Of a DNA stretch of 64,000 bases, positions 28,111-36,063 are shown in pieces. The stretch lies in the IMG/VR virus record IMGVR_UViG_3300028416_000004, positions 62,001-126,000 of that record. One strand, 5' to 3'. This DNA is from a virus. The stretch's first letter is position 1; every line of letters starts with the position of its first letter. The notes beneath the pieces are model-generated. The model saw nothing but the letters and a program-made list of their open reading frames with translations. It searched no databases and had not been told where the DNA came from. Both the position numbers and the translations under genes were made by a program.

Positions 28111-29085
28111 TTATTTTTTAGATTTAGCTCTATTTGCTGCATCTCTATCTGCTTTATTTTTCTTTTCAACTTCTTCTTGTATCCTCTCTAATACCCATCT
28201 TCTTTCATATACTGGCATATTAAAGACATCATCTCTTGAAAATCCGCCCTTTCCATAATAGGTAATTAAAAATATTTCATCCATCATATGACTTCTATAC
28301 TCTGGAGTTAAACCAAAAAAATCATAATCTATAGGAATTTTACTATAAGAAGTATGGTTACAAAAATTACACTCACTTTTAATTATATTATCTATTCCAG
28401 GTTCTATCCTCTCCATATATTCTCTTAATTTATATGAATCTTTTATGGGCATATTTTTGATTACTTTTTTTATAAACGTTTGGTCTCTAACACCATTTAT
28501 GCTAATAATTTGATTTCTATATGTAGCTTCTATAATATTTTCAACTTTTTGACCACCTACAACCTTAAATTCTTCTGAAACTATTTTTTTTATTTGTTTT
28601 TCGTCTTTTAAAGTTTTAGGTCTAAACTTTACAATAACTTCTTCACCATTTAATTTCATATTTGGCATTTTAAAAGTATATTGATGATTTTCATCTGGCA
28701 AATCTTCTGAATGAAACTCTTTCATTTCTAAAGAAGATAAATTAAAACTAGTTTCACTTTCTTTTTTACAATGTGGACAAACATACTTGAAAGAAACTTT
28801 ATCTCCATAAGAAGTAGACCTCAAATAAACCATAAAAGCATCTCTATCTCCAATTAAAAGATTTTCTACTTCACCCTCCCAGTCTAGCAAACACGAACTC
28901 ATCAACATTTCTATAGCTTTACCAGAATCAATTAAAGTTGGTGAAGTTAGTAAATTCTCTTCTTTTGCAGTTATGTATTTAACTAAAAAAGTTGATTTTT
29001 TATTATCATAAAAAATACCCCTTGAAGGAATTGTAATCTCATCAAAGGGTACATTATTATTTTTTACTATATCCTTATATAGCAT
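28111..29085 (-). CDS. gp26/gp51-type baseplate hub assembly protein, paralogue A
   Basis: The 324-residue protein has the pattern of the T4 baseplate assembly family (gp26/gp51, Pfam T4_baseplate): an N-terminal IPSRGIFYDNKKSTFLVKYI segment, EENLLTSP, GDRDAFMVYLRSTSYGD, then a zinc-ribbon half with CPHC (about 102-105) and a matching CNFC near residue 240. The C-terminal 40 residues are charged and helical. It follows a close paralogue after 5 nt, so the two are cotranscribed. In T4 these proteins act catalytically in hub assembly and are not abundant in virions; the same is inferred here. Confidence 0.78.
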   Translation of the reverse strand: MLYKDIVKNNNVPFDEITIPSRGIFYDNKKSTFLVKYITAKEENLLTSPTLIDSGKAIEMLMSSCLLDWEGEVENLLIGDRDAFMVYLRSTSYGDKVSFKYVCPHCKKESETSFNLSSLEMKEFHSEDLPDENHQYTFKMPNMKLNGEEVIVKFRPKTLKDEKQIKKIVSEEFKVVGGQKVENIIEATYRNQIISINGVRDQTFIKKVIKNMPIKDSYKLREYMERIEPGIDNIIKSECNFCNHTSYSKIPIDYDFFGLTPEYRSHMMDEIFLITYYGKGGFSRDDVFNMPVYERRWVLERIQEEVEKKNKADRDAANRAKSKK

Positions 29086-29090
29086 ATCTT

Positions 29091-30005
29091 TTAAACGTTA
29101 GCGTTAGGCCAGAATAATTTTGCAGTAATAGGAACTTCTTGTGAATAATGAGTTCCACAATTGTTACATTCAAAATCATAATTTAAATCAACTCCTGGTT
29201 CAACTTCTGCTAAATATTCTCTAAAGAAAAAACTATCAGCTATAGGCATAACACCTATAAATTTTTTAATATAAGTTTTATCTCTATTTCCATTTACATC
29301 CATTATTTGTAACAAATACCTTTCAGTAAGAACTGTAGCAACTTTAAGTTTACCTTTTATAGTTTTTTTACCTACTTCAGAAGCTTTTTGAAGTCTATTT
29401 TCATCTGAACCATTCAAAAGTCTAAATTTAATATTAGCTTTACATTTTGGTAATTGAACTGAAAACAATCCTTCAGAATCAGGCTCAATTAGCATTTCTT
29501 TATTTTTTAATTGAGATAAAAGAATGTTTTTTTCATTTACTTCTGAACAATTTGGGCAAGTAGTTTTAGTTTCATATTCATCACCATAACCAGTTATTCT
29601 TAAAGCAATTAGAACTGCATTCCTATCTCCAGTAAGCATTTCGCTAGGAGTTATATCTTTATCAATCATAGCATTTTCTAATAAAACATCTAAAACCTTA
29701 CCGCTCTTAATTAAATCGCCACTAGTTAAAATGTTTTCATCTTCAGCAGTTAAATATTTAACTTCAACAGTTTTTTTTCTATTAGCATAAAACGCTCCTT
29801 TTGAAGGAAGTTCAACATAATCTGTAGGAACTTCAAATTCTGTATCAACAAATTGATTAGGGATATCGTGTTGTTGAGCAATAGTTTCTGTTCTTGTTTG
29901 ATTTTGTTGATTAGATTGAGTTCTTGCTTGAACTTTTGGCTCTAAAGGGTCACTTGAGTTATACACTTCTCTTTCAGCACCTAAATTAATTTGTTCTTCT
30001 GACAT
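29091..30005 (-). CDS. gp26/gp51-type baseplate hub assembly protein, paralogue B
   Basis: A 304-residue homologue of the next gene. Shared landmarks are LPSKGAFYANRKKTVEVKYL, AEDENILTSGDLIKSGKVL, GDRNAVLIALRITGYGD, the zinc pairs CPNC and CNNC, and PIADSFFFREYLAEVEPGVD. Its first 55 residues are a Gln/Asn/Thr-rich disordered extension that the other copy lacks. The C-terminus is shorter, ending at PITAKLFWPNANV. Two copies in tandem suggest duplication followed by specialisation, perhaps as partner subunits of one assembly factor. Confidence 0.78.
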   Translation of the reverse strand: MSEEQINLGAEREVYNSSDPLEPKVQARTQSNQQNQTRTETIAQQHDIPNQFVDTEFEVPTDYVELPSKGAFYANRKKTVEVKYLTAEDENILTSGDLIKSGKVLDVLLENAMIDKDITPSEMLTGDRNAVLIALRITGYGDEYETKTTCPNCSEVNEKNILLSQLKNKEMLIEPDSEGLFSVQLPKCKANIKFRLLNGSDENRLQKASEVGKKTIKGKLKVATVLTERYLLQIMDVNGNRDKTYIKKFIGVMPIADSFFFREYLAEVEPGVDLNYDFECNNCGTHYSQEVPITAKLFWPNANV

Positions 30006-30094
30006 AATTTATTTTTTATTTATTAATTATAAATAGTATTATCTAATTTTTTATAAAAATAATACTGGTTTATAAAAAGTAAACAATAATCATT

Positions 30095-30562
30095 ATGAAT
30101 GAAGAAGAAAAAAAGAAAAAAGTTAACTCAATTTTAAAACAAACTAAAAGAAAACTTTTAAAACCCAGAAACCAAATAAAGAAAATTAAATATTTACATG
30201 CTCAATCTTATAGGATGAGCAAAAATACAACTTGGCCTGAAAGAGAGTTTGAATCTATCCTCAAAGAAATGAATATAGAATATGAATCTCAAAAAATACT
30301 TAAAGGTAAGATATATGATTATTATATACCATCTGCTAATATGTTATGTGAAGTTGATGGTGATTATTATCATGGAAATGAAGAAAAATATGAAACTTTA
30401 AACGAAATGCAAAAAAAAGCGAAACAAAACGATAGATATAAAGATATCATTGCAAAAGGCATGGGTTACGGAATGTTTCGCATTTGGGAATCTGAACTTA
30501 AAAATAGTAGAGATTTAGCAAAAGAAAGAATAATAAACGAAATCTTAATTAAGAAACTCTAA
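30095..30562 (+). CDS. Vsr/DUF559-like endonuclease, possible free-standing homing endonuclease
   Basis: A 155-residue protein of the PD-(D/E)xK-type Vsr/DUF559 superfamily. The N-terminal 45 residues are very basic, suited to DNA binding. The nuclease core follows: a glutamate in WPEREFE, Asp in IYDYYIP, and the segment LCEVDGDYYHGN with the E-x-D-G-x-x-H pattern, then a basic QNDRYKD helix and GMFRIWESEL. Vsr-like homing endonucleases are known from phages. It is one of only two plus-strand genes here and overlaps the 3' end of the intein-bearing helicase gene by 18 nt. Role in mobility is an inference. It could instead be a repair or host-DNA-degrading nuclease. Confidence 0.72.
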   Translation: MNEEEKKKKVNSILKQTKRKLLKPRNQIKKIKYLHAQSYRMSKNTTWPEREFESILKEMNIEYESQKILKGKIYDYYIPSANMLCEVDGDYYHGNEEKYETLNEMQKKAKQNDRYKDIIAKGMGYGMFRIWESELKNSRDLAKERIINEILIKKL

Positions 30563-33500
30563 TTCAAATTCAGTTGTTTCATAATGTTCTTTCAAAAAGT
30601 ATTGTAAAGAAGTTTGTCTTATATTTGGGTCTATATTATCTATACTTCTCTTAAACGCTTCTCTTTCGCCTATTAAAATTCCCATTTTTTTTGCTCTAGT
30701 AAGTCCTGTGTAAATAAGATTTCTATAAAGCATTATATAATGTTGGTTTAATATCGGAATTATTACTATCTTAAACTCACTACCTTGAGATTTGTGTATA
30801 GTTATAGCATATGCTAATTCTATTTCTATTATATTAGACCTTTCATATCGTACAAGTTTAGTTTTTTTAGAGTCACCATAATTAATAATCAAACTATAAT
30901 CTTTAGTATCAATTTTAGTTATATAACCAATATCACCATTAAAAACATTTAAATCATAATTGTTAGCTGTTTGTATAACCCTATCTCCTTCTCTAAAAGT
31001 TCTTTCTCCTATAGTTATTTCTTTTTTGTTTTCAGATTTTGGATTTACAGCAACTTGTACTCTCTTATTAATTTCTTTAGTTCCAACAGAACCTTTATTC
31101 ATAGGTGTTAATATTTGTATTTCATTATCTTTACCCATATATTTTTCTATGGTTTCACTATATAATTTAACTATCATATCAATAGCATTCAAGCCATATT
31201 TAAGTGTTGAATTTGGCTCATTTTGATATTCTAAATTCATAGATGAATCAATAAACATACAATCACTTCCATCTTTCCACATTTTAGGATTTGAAATTGG
31301 AGTTTCTACATTTGGAGTTTCACCTTTATTTATAGTATGTGCATAAGTAATAATTTTTGATTTTTCAGCTTGTCTAAAAACTTTTTTCAAACTAAACACC
31401 TTAACACATTGACTATTAATTAAATCTGATATTAAATTTCCTGGGCCAACAGATGGTAATTGGTCTTTATCTCCAACTAAAACAATTTGTGTATTTGGCG
31501 ATATAGCTCTAAAAAATGAAGAAGCTAACCTAATATCAATCATAGAGGATTCATCTAAAATAATAAAATCACATTCCAGCATATCTTTTTCAGATTTTCT
31601 AAAATTACCATTACCTGCATCCCATTTTAATAATCTATGTATTGTTTTTGATTCTGCACCTATAACTTCAGACATTCTTTGAGCTGCCCTTCCTGTTGGT
31701 GCTGCTAAAAGTACTTTTTTACCTAAAGATAAAAGTATATCATAAATAAACTTTACAGTAGTGGTATTATGAGTAACGACATAATTACCTAAAACAAATC
31801 TTTTATTTCCATCAATTTCAAAACCGTAATAATCTCCTTCTCCTTTATCTACCAACTTAAAACCAGAATGTAAATGATTTTTATTTTGATTATTCATTGC
31901 TTTTTTTCGCTTAATTTTAACAGGTACTCTTTGTAAATTTCCACTTATATTAATTCTATAAACTTTACAACTATAATAACTACCATCTTCTCTTTTCATT
32001 GTAGCAATCTTATCGGTTATAGATGTTTTAAAACCAAGACTAGAACTTAACTCAAATATATCATATGCTAATTTTTTATTTTTTTGAGTTATTTCATATA
32101 TACCACTACCAGTTAAATGACCATCCGAATCTATCAAACCTGCAAGTAAACTTAAACGATGCTCCCTGGAGTTAATTAGATGCTCATTAGGTATATGCTT
32201 ATTATTAAATACATTTTCTTTTTTTAATAATGAATATAAAGACTTTTTTCCACCTGTAACAATTAAACTAGAAGCTCTATTAAGATTTTCTCTTAATCTA
32301 AATTTATAACCATTGTTATCTGACCATTCTCTAGAATAATCTATTATTTCTTTATCTATATTTGTTATTATAAATGTTTTTGAGTTACTATGACCATCAC
32401 CTAACCACAAACCTAACAAATAGGGGTCTAAATAAGTTTTCTTTAAAGGATATTCAACTCCTACACTATACTGCATTAATCTATGTCTGTTTCTTTTACT
32501 AACTTTCAAATAATCCTTAATAGATATATCTACAACATCACCTTGAGAATATTTTTTACCATTAATTGTTATATCTCTCTCTTTAGTGTTATAAACAAGA
32601 GAAAGTATATGAGATTCATTACATCCCCAAATTTTTCCATCATTAGAAATTACATCATACATTCTCTCTTTACCTCTCGCTAAACTCAAAACTTTTCTTG
32701 GAGTAGAATCATCTCCCATTAACAAATCTCCTTCTTTAATGTTTTCCACCTTATTTTTAGTCCCATCAAACATCAAAACAGTTGTACCCTTCTTTAAACA
32801 TTTGCCAACGCCTGGACCTCCTGTTAAAATAGACAAACCATTAGAAACAACTCCTATAACTGAATCATATTGTTCTTCACTAAGTTTTATTTTAGAATTA
32901 GACAACATTTTATCTAACCTTTCTTTTAAATCACTTGTATTGTTAGCATATCTTTTCTTTGATAATCTAACCACCTTTTCTGCTACATACATTTCATCAT
33001 AATACAAATCTCTAGAATAAAACCTTTTTTGTTCTCTTATTTTATCTTTAGAGAAATTTATAGATACTATCTTCTCTTCTAATTCCTCTTTATTTAAAAT
33101 ATATTCTATTAATGTATTAACTTCAATTCCAATTAATTTCCTAACTCTTTCTTTTGTTTGTTTTTCAGTTAAATAACAGTGTCCATCAGATTGATTATTA
33201 GATAAAATATGATGTACAGCTGCAGTAACTCTTTCTTCACTTTTTTCATTGAAACCTAAACTCATAGCTAACTTATCAGCCATTGAAAATCCAAACCCAA
33301 CTATATCTGTAGCCAATCTATATGGATTATTTTTTAAAGTTGAAATAGAATCTATACCATACTCTTTGTAAATTTTAACAGCCGAAGAAGTGGCAACCAT
33401 ATGGTCTTGCAAGAAAATCATAATATTATTCATTTCCCTATTTTCTTTCCAACTCTCCTTAAGCACTTGTAATTTACTCCTATTTATTCCCTCTACTTCA

Positions 33501-33880
33501 ATTATTCTATCAATGTTATTCCTAAAAATATCTAAAGCTTCATCACCGAAATAATTAACTATCTTTTTAGCTGTAACAGGTCCTATCCCTGGAAAAAATC
33601 CTGAACTTAAATACTTAACAAGAGATTCTGTTGTTGCTGGAGGCATTTCTTGACAAGAGTTAGTATTAAATTGTTTTCCAAACCTAGCATGTTTAGACCA
33701 ATAACCTTCAAATTTCATTGTAACACCTTCAAATACTTTTGGTTGATTTATTGTTACGGTTATATTATCTTTAATGTCTTTATTATCAACAACTTCAACA
33801 CTCAAAACTCCATAACCATTAATTGGATTATGAAACTTAACTCTTCTTATAATCCCAACAAAGGAAGTTATATTATCCAT
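30545..33880 (-). CDS. RecD2/Dda-type SF1 helicase interrupted by an intein
   Basis: The 1111-residue precursor contains a 345-residue intein; the spliced helicase would have 766 residues, normal for RecD2. The N-terminal region has an OB-like start (SFVGIIRRVKFHNP), a helix-hairpin-helix pair (GFFPGIGPVTAKKIVNYFG) and YRLATDIVGFGFSMADKLA. Helicase motifs are motif I GGPGVGK joined after splicing to TTT, motif Ia LLAAPTGRAAQRM, motif II FIILDESSMID, motif III VLVGDKDQLPSVGPG, motif V/VI ELAYAITIHKSQGSEF and YTGLTRAKK. It moves 5' to 3' on ssDNA by family knowledge. In this phage it may drive replication fork or recombination steps. The intein lies within the Walker A loop, so the precursor is inactive. 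Confidence 0.92.
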   Translation of the reverse strand: MDNITSFVGIIRRVKFHNPINGYGVLSVEVVDNKDIKDNITVTINQPKVFEGVTMKFEGYWSKHARFGKQFNTNSCQEMPPATTESLVKYLSSGFFPGIGPVTAKKIVNYFGDEALDIFRNNIDRIIEVEGINRSKLQVLKESWKENREMNNIMIFLQDHMVATSSAVKIYKEYGIDSISTLKNNPYRLATDIVGFGFSMADKLAMSLGFNEKSEERVTAAVHHILSNNQSDGHCYLTEKQTKERVRKLIGIEVNTLIEYILNKEELEEKIVSINFSKDKIREQKRFYSRDLYYDEMYVAEKVVRLSKKRYANNTSDLKERLDKMLSNSKIKLSEEQYDSVIGVVSNGLSILTGGPGVGKCLKKGTTVLMFDGTKNKVENIKEGDLLMGDDSTPRKVLSLARGKERMYDVISNDGKIWGCNESHILSLVYNTKERDITINGKKYSQGDVVDISIKDYLKVSKRNRHRLMQYSVGVEYPLKKTYLDPYLLGLWLGDGHSNSKTFIITNIDKEIIDYSREWSDNNGYKFRLRENLNRASSLIVTGGKKSLYSLLKKENVFNNKHIPNEHLINSREHRLSLLAGLIDSDGHLTGSGIYEITQKNKKLAYDIFELSSSLGFKTSITDKIATMKREDGSYYSCKVYRINISGNLQRVPVKIKRKKAMNNQNKNHLHSGFKLVDKGEGDYYGFEIDGNKRFVLGNYVVTHNTTTVKFIYDILLSLGKKVLLAAPTGRAAQRMSEVIGAESKTIHRLLKWDAGNGNFRKSEKDMLECDFIILDESSMIDIRLASSFFRAISPNTQIVLVGDKDQLPSVGPGNLISDLINSQCVKVFSLKKVFRQAEKSKIITYAHTINKGETPNVETPISNPKMWKDGSDCMFIDSSMNLEYQNEPNSTLKYGLNAIDMIVKLYSETIEKYMGKDNEIQILTPMNKGSVGTKEINKRVQVAVNPKSENKKEITIGERTFREGDRVIQTANNYDLNVFNGDIGYITKIDTKDYSLIINYGDSKKTKLVRYERSNIIEIELAYAITIHKSQGSEFKIVIIPILNQHYIMLYRNLIYTGLTRAKKMGILIGEREAFKRSIDNIDPNIRQTSLQYFLKEHYETTEFELEFLN
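31766..32800 (-). mobile_element. Full-length LAGLIDADG intein in the helicase Walker A loop
   Basis: Precursor residues 361-705. The first residue is Cys1 (block A CLKKGTTVLM) and the last two are His-Asn (VVTHN), followed by Thr as the first C-extein residue. A block B-type His is in NESHILSL. Two LAGLIDADG signatures are visible: LLGLWLGDGH (about intein 128-137) and LLAGLIDSDGHL (about 218-229). Both keep the acidic residue, so the homing endonuclease may be active. Extein joining gives GGPGVGK-TTT, a perfect Walker A. Confidence 0.93.
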
Positions 33881-33886
33881 TTTACA

Positions 33887-34996
33887 TTATTTTTTAAATT
33901 CAACATTTATTTCGTCTACCAAAAACATACCCATCATTTTCATCCCCAAAACTAAATCTTCCATCATTCCAGTCAAAAAAACTTTAACATTATCATCAGT
34001 ATTTATATCATACTCTTCATTTTCAATTATACTATTAATATCATCACAAAGACTTACAATTCCCTCAAATAAAATATTTACATTTAAATACCAAATAGAC
34101 TTACTCATAAGATACTGTAAAACATTAGAGTTAAAAGCACTTTTATTTTCTTCTAAAAAAACATAATCTTTTAATTTTATATAAGTTTCAGTAATATAAA
34201 GCCCATAACTCTTTGAAAGATATTCTTTATTTGATAAGTCAACATATAATTCATTTTTAGTTAAATCTTGAGAAAATATTAAACCAATTATAATATTATA
34301 ATATAAATACCTATCTTCAAAACTAAAATAATCATTCAATAAATTTATTATATCATGAAAATTATTTAAATCTGAATTTTTAAAAATTAATTTTGGTAAA
34401 GTCAAATATTTAACTTGACCATCTTTTTTTGTTTTATTTTTTTTATTTTTAGTTAAATAAACAATTTTATTTTCTTTGTTAGCATTCAGAAATCTTGTTT
34501 TTACATAATCCAACTCATTAACACCTTCTTTCAAATCATTAACATAAATAACTTTATCTGGTTTGTTTTCAAAAGAATAATTTATATAATCAAAATATTT
34601 TAAACTTTTAGAATTAAATTCTTCTTTAGAAACGCCATAAACAAAAGAAATAACTTCATTACAAACATTAATCTTTTTTAAAAATCTTGAATATAAGAAA
34701 ATAAAAAAATCATCCAAATCCAACTTTACACCCTTCTCTTTATTTAAGCCAATCAAATATTTATAAGTTTCCCTCTCATAGAAACAACCAGATAAATCAA
34801 AAGATTTTGGATATAAAATATCAGTCTTATTCTCACTAATTTCTTTAAATTTCATTCCAGAACTTTCAACCCATTTCTTAAGTCTATAAATTTCTGGATT
34901 TTTTGAAACATCTAAATTATGAGGAAAATATAAACTTAACTTATTATCTTTAAATTTATGTGATACATAATTATGTAAAATTTTTATTTCACTCAT
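33887..34996 (-). CDS. Unknown protein
   Basis: A 369-residue, Asn/Lys/Phe/Tyr-rich soluble protein with mixed alpha/beta character (LSLYFPHNLDVSKNP, FFIFLYSRFLKKINV). No motif is recognised. A hydrophobic, Met-rich segment near the end (FLTGMMEDLVLGMKMMGMFL) is notable. It overlaps the upstream 61-residue gene by 8 nt and ends 7 nt before the helicase start, so the order 113-residue, 61-residue, 369-residue, helicase forms one transcription unit. That suggests a link to DNA metabolism, but only by position. Confidence 0.55.
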   Translation of the reverse strand: MSEIKILHNYVSHKFKDNKLSLYFPHNLDVSKNPEIYRLKKWVESSGMKFKEISENKTDILYPKSFDLSGCFYERETYKYLIGLNKEKGVKLDLDDFFIFLYSRFLKKINVCNEVISFVYGVSKEEFNSKSLKYFDYINYSFENKPDKVIYVNDLKEGVNELDYVKTRFLNANKENKIVYLTKNKKNKTKKDGQVKYLTLPKLIFKNSDLNNFHDIINLLNDYFSFEDRYLYYNIIIGLIFSQDLTKNELYVDLSNKEYLSKSYGLYITETYIKLKDYVFLEENKSAFNSNVLQYLMSKSIWYLNVNILFEGIVSLCDDINSIIENEEYDINTDDNVKVFLTGMMEDLVLGMKMMGMFLVDEINVEFKK

Positions 34997-35174
34997 ATAT
35001 AATCTTTTTTAAATATTCAAAAACATTTCGCAACTCCACTTCTCGGTCTATTTTACTATTCCTTTCTATTAACAACTCCTTTTTGTTAGGATTATTGTTA
35101 CAATAATTAAATATACCTTGTGAAGGTTTGAATCTTTTTGAAAAATCCCAAAAATCTTTTTTACTTTTTGACAC
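34989..35174 (-). CDS. Small unknown protein with GTG start
   Basis: A 61-residue, basic soluble protein (MSKSKKDFWDFSKRFKPSQG). The start is GTG, overlapping the stop of the upstream gene (TAGTG), and the end overlaps the next gene by 8 nt. This tight coupling supports it being translated. No family recognised. Confidence 0.5.
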   Translation of the reverse strand: MSKSKKDFWDFSKRFKPSQGIFNYCNNNPNKKELLIERNSKIDREVELRNVFEYLKKIIYE

Positions 35175-35515
35175 TACTCTTTTATTAATTTAGAATTTTT
35201 AATACCTTCTTTTTTAAAAGATTTTTGTTTAACTCTTTTAAAATCTAAGCCTAAATCTTTAAAATACTCTTCCATTGTAGGTAAAGCTAGATTAAAGTAA
35301 TCGCAAATAGTCTCTTCATATTCTTTCAAATCTTCATCAGACAAGTCTTTTGAATCTATTTCATATCCAGATATATATTTAACTTGCTCTTTTTCTAAAT
35401 CTGAAAAAGAATTAAAAGATTCTTTTAGAAATTTTGGAGCTACAATATTTCTTACAGATTCTTCACCATCTTTTTTAACATAATCAAAAATTATTTTCTT
35501 TATGAATTCTGCCAT
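35174..35515 (-). CDS. Unknown acidic protein, first gene of the helicase operon
   Basis: A 113-residue helical protein with an acidic middle (SGYEIDSKDLSDEDLKEYEE) and a basic C-terminus (FKRVKQKSFKKEG). No family recognised. It starts the four-gene unit that ends with the helicase, behind a TTTC-N19-TATATTTG promoter. Small acidic proteins in such operons are often regulators or inhibitors of host proteins, but nothing in the sequence shows that here. Confidence 0.55.
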   Translation of the reverse strand: MAEFIKKIIFDYVKKDGEESVRNIVAPKFLKESFNSFSDLEKEQVKYISGYEIDSKDLSDEDLKEYEETICDYFNLALPTMEEYFKDLGLDFKRVKQKSFKKEGIKNSKLIKE

Positions 35516-35558
35516 TTTTTTAATTTTTTAATTATTATTTGCTATTTATTTATAACAA

Positions 35559-35589
35559 CAAATATACGAAAAAAAATAATCATATGAAA
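35559..35589 (-). promoter_or_regulatory. Bacteroidota-type promoter of the helicase operon
   Basis: On the minus strand TTTC (35589-35586) is followed after 19 nt by TATATTTG (35566-35559). The ATG at 35515 lies about 44 nt downstream. The promoter overlaps the first codons of the divergent holin gene, so the two directions may interfere. Confidence 0.6.
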
Positions 35590-36063
35590 GAAAATAAATT
35601 AATTTTAGGTTTTGAAAACACAAAAGAACTATTTAGTTCTATTCTTGGATTAAAAAATTCTTTCATAAATTTCCTATTAGCTATGATTACAGCCTCAACT
35701 TCATTTATTACTCAATACATTTGGGATGATGCATCAGCTGTATATTTTATGTTATTCTTAATTATTGTAGATGCTTCCACTGGAATATGGAAATCTATAA
35801 AATATAGAACTTTTAGTAGTAGTAAGTTACCTAGAGTTTTAGTTATCTCAATAATATATGTTTTAATGCTTGCTATTAGTTGGAACGCTGCAAAACACTC
35901 AACTTTATTCATTTGGTTACCTGGAATGGTTTATGGAGGTCTTATTGGAACTCCATTAGTGTCAATATACGAAAACTTTGCAGAATTGGGATATGTACCA
36001 AAAGGTTTATTGTATGATATTAAAGAAAAAATAAAACATTACTTCAACAAAAAGCAAAATTAA
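35584..36063 (+). CDS. Phage holin
   Basis: A 159-residue membrane protein of the phage holin 4-type family, by the landmark DASTGIWKSIKYRTFSSSKLPR between two hydrophobic segments. Membrane stretches are FINFLLAMITASTSFITQYIW, AVYFMLFLIIV, VLVISIIYVLMLAISWNAA and LFIWLPGMVYGGLIG. The C-terminus is basic (KEKIKHYFNKKQN). I chose the ATG at 35584 over an upstream TTG at 35539, which would add an unlikely Asn/Lys-rich head. It is a lone plus-strand gene between two minus-strand units; its stop overlaps the DnaE C-part stop by 2 nt. By family it opens the inner membrane to end infection. Confidence 0.78.
   Translation: MKENKLILGFENTKELFSSILGLKNSFINFLLAMITASTSFITQYIWDDASAVYFMLFLIIVDASTGIWKSIKYRTFSSSKLPRVLVISIIYVLMLAISWNAAKHSTLFIWLPGMVYGGLIGTPLVSIYENFAELGYVPKGLLYDIKEKIKHYFNKKQN

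Noticed and set aside
32739-33002. Plus-strand open frames inside the helicase gene
   Set aside because: They are antisense to conserved helicase and intein sequence and show no protein-like features.
35539-35583. Upstream TTG start for the holin, adding 15 residues
   Set aside because: The added head is Asn/Lys-rich, overlaps the minus-strand promoter, and an ATG with the typical short holin N-terminus follows at 35584.
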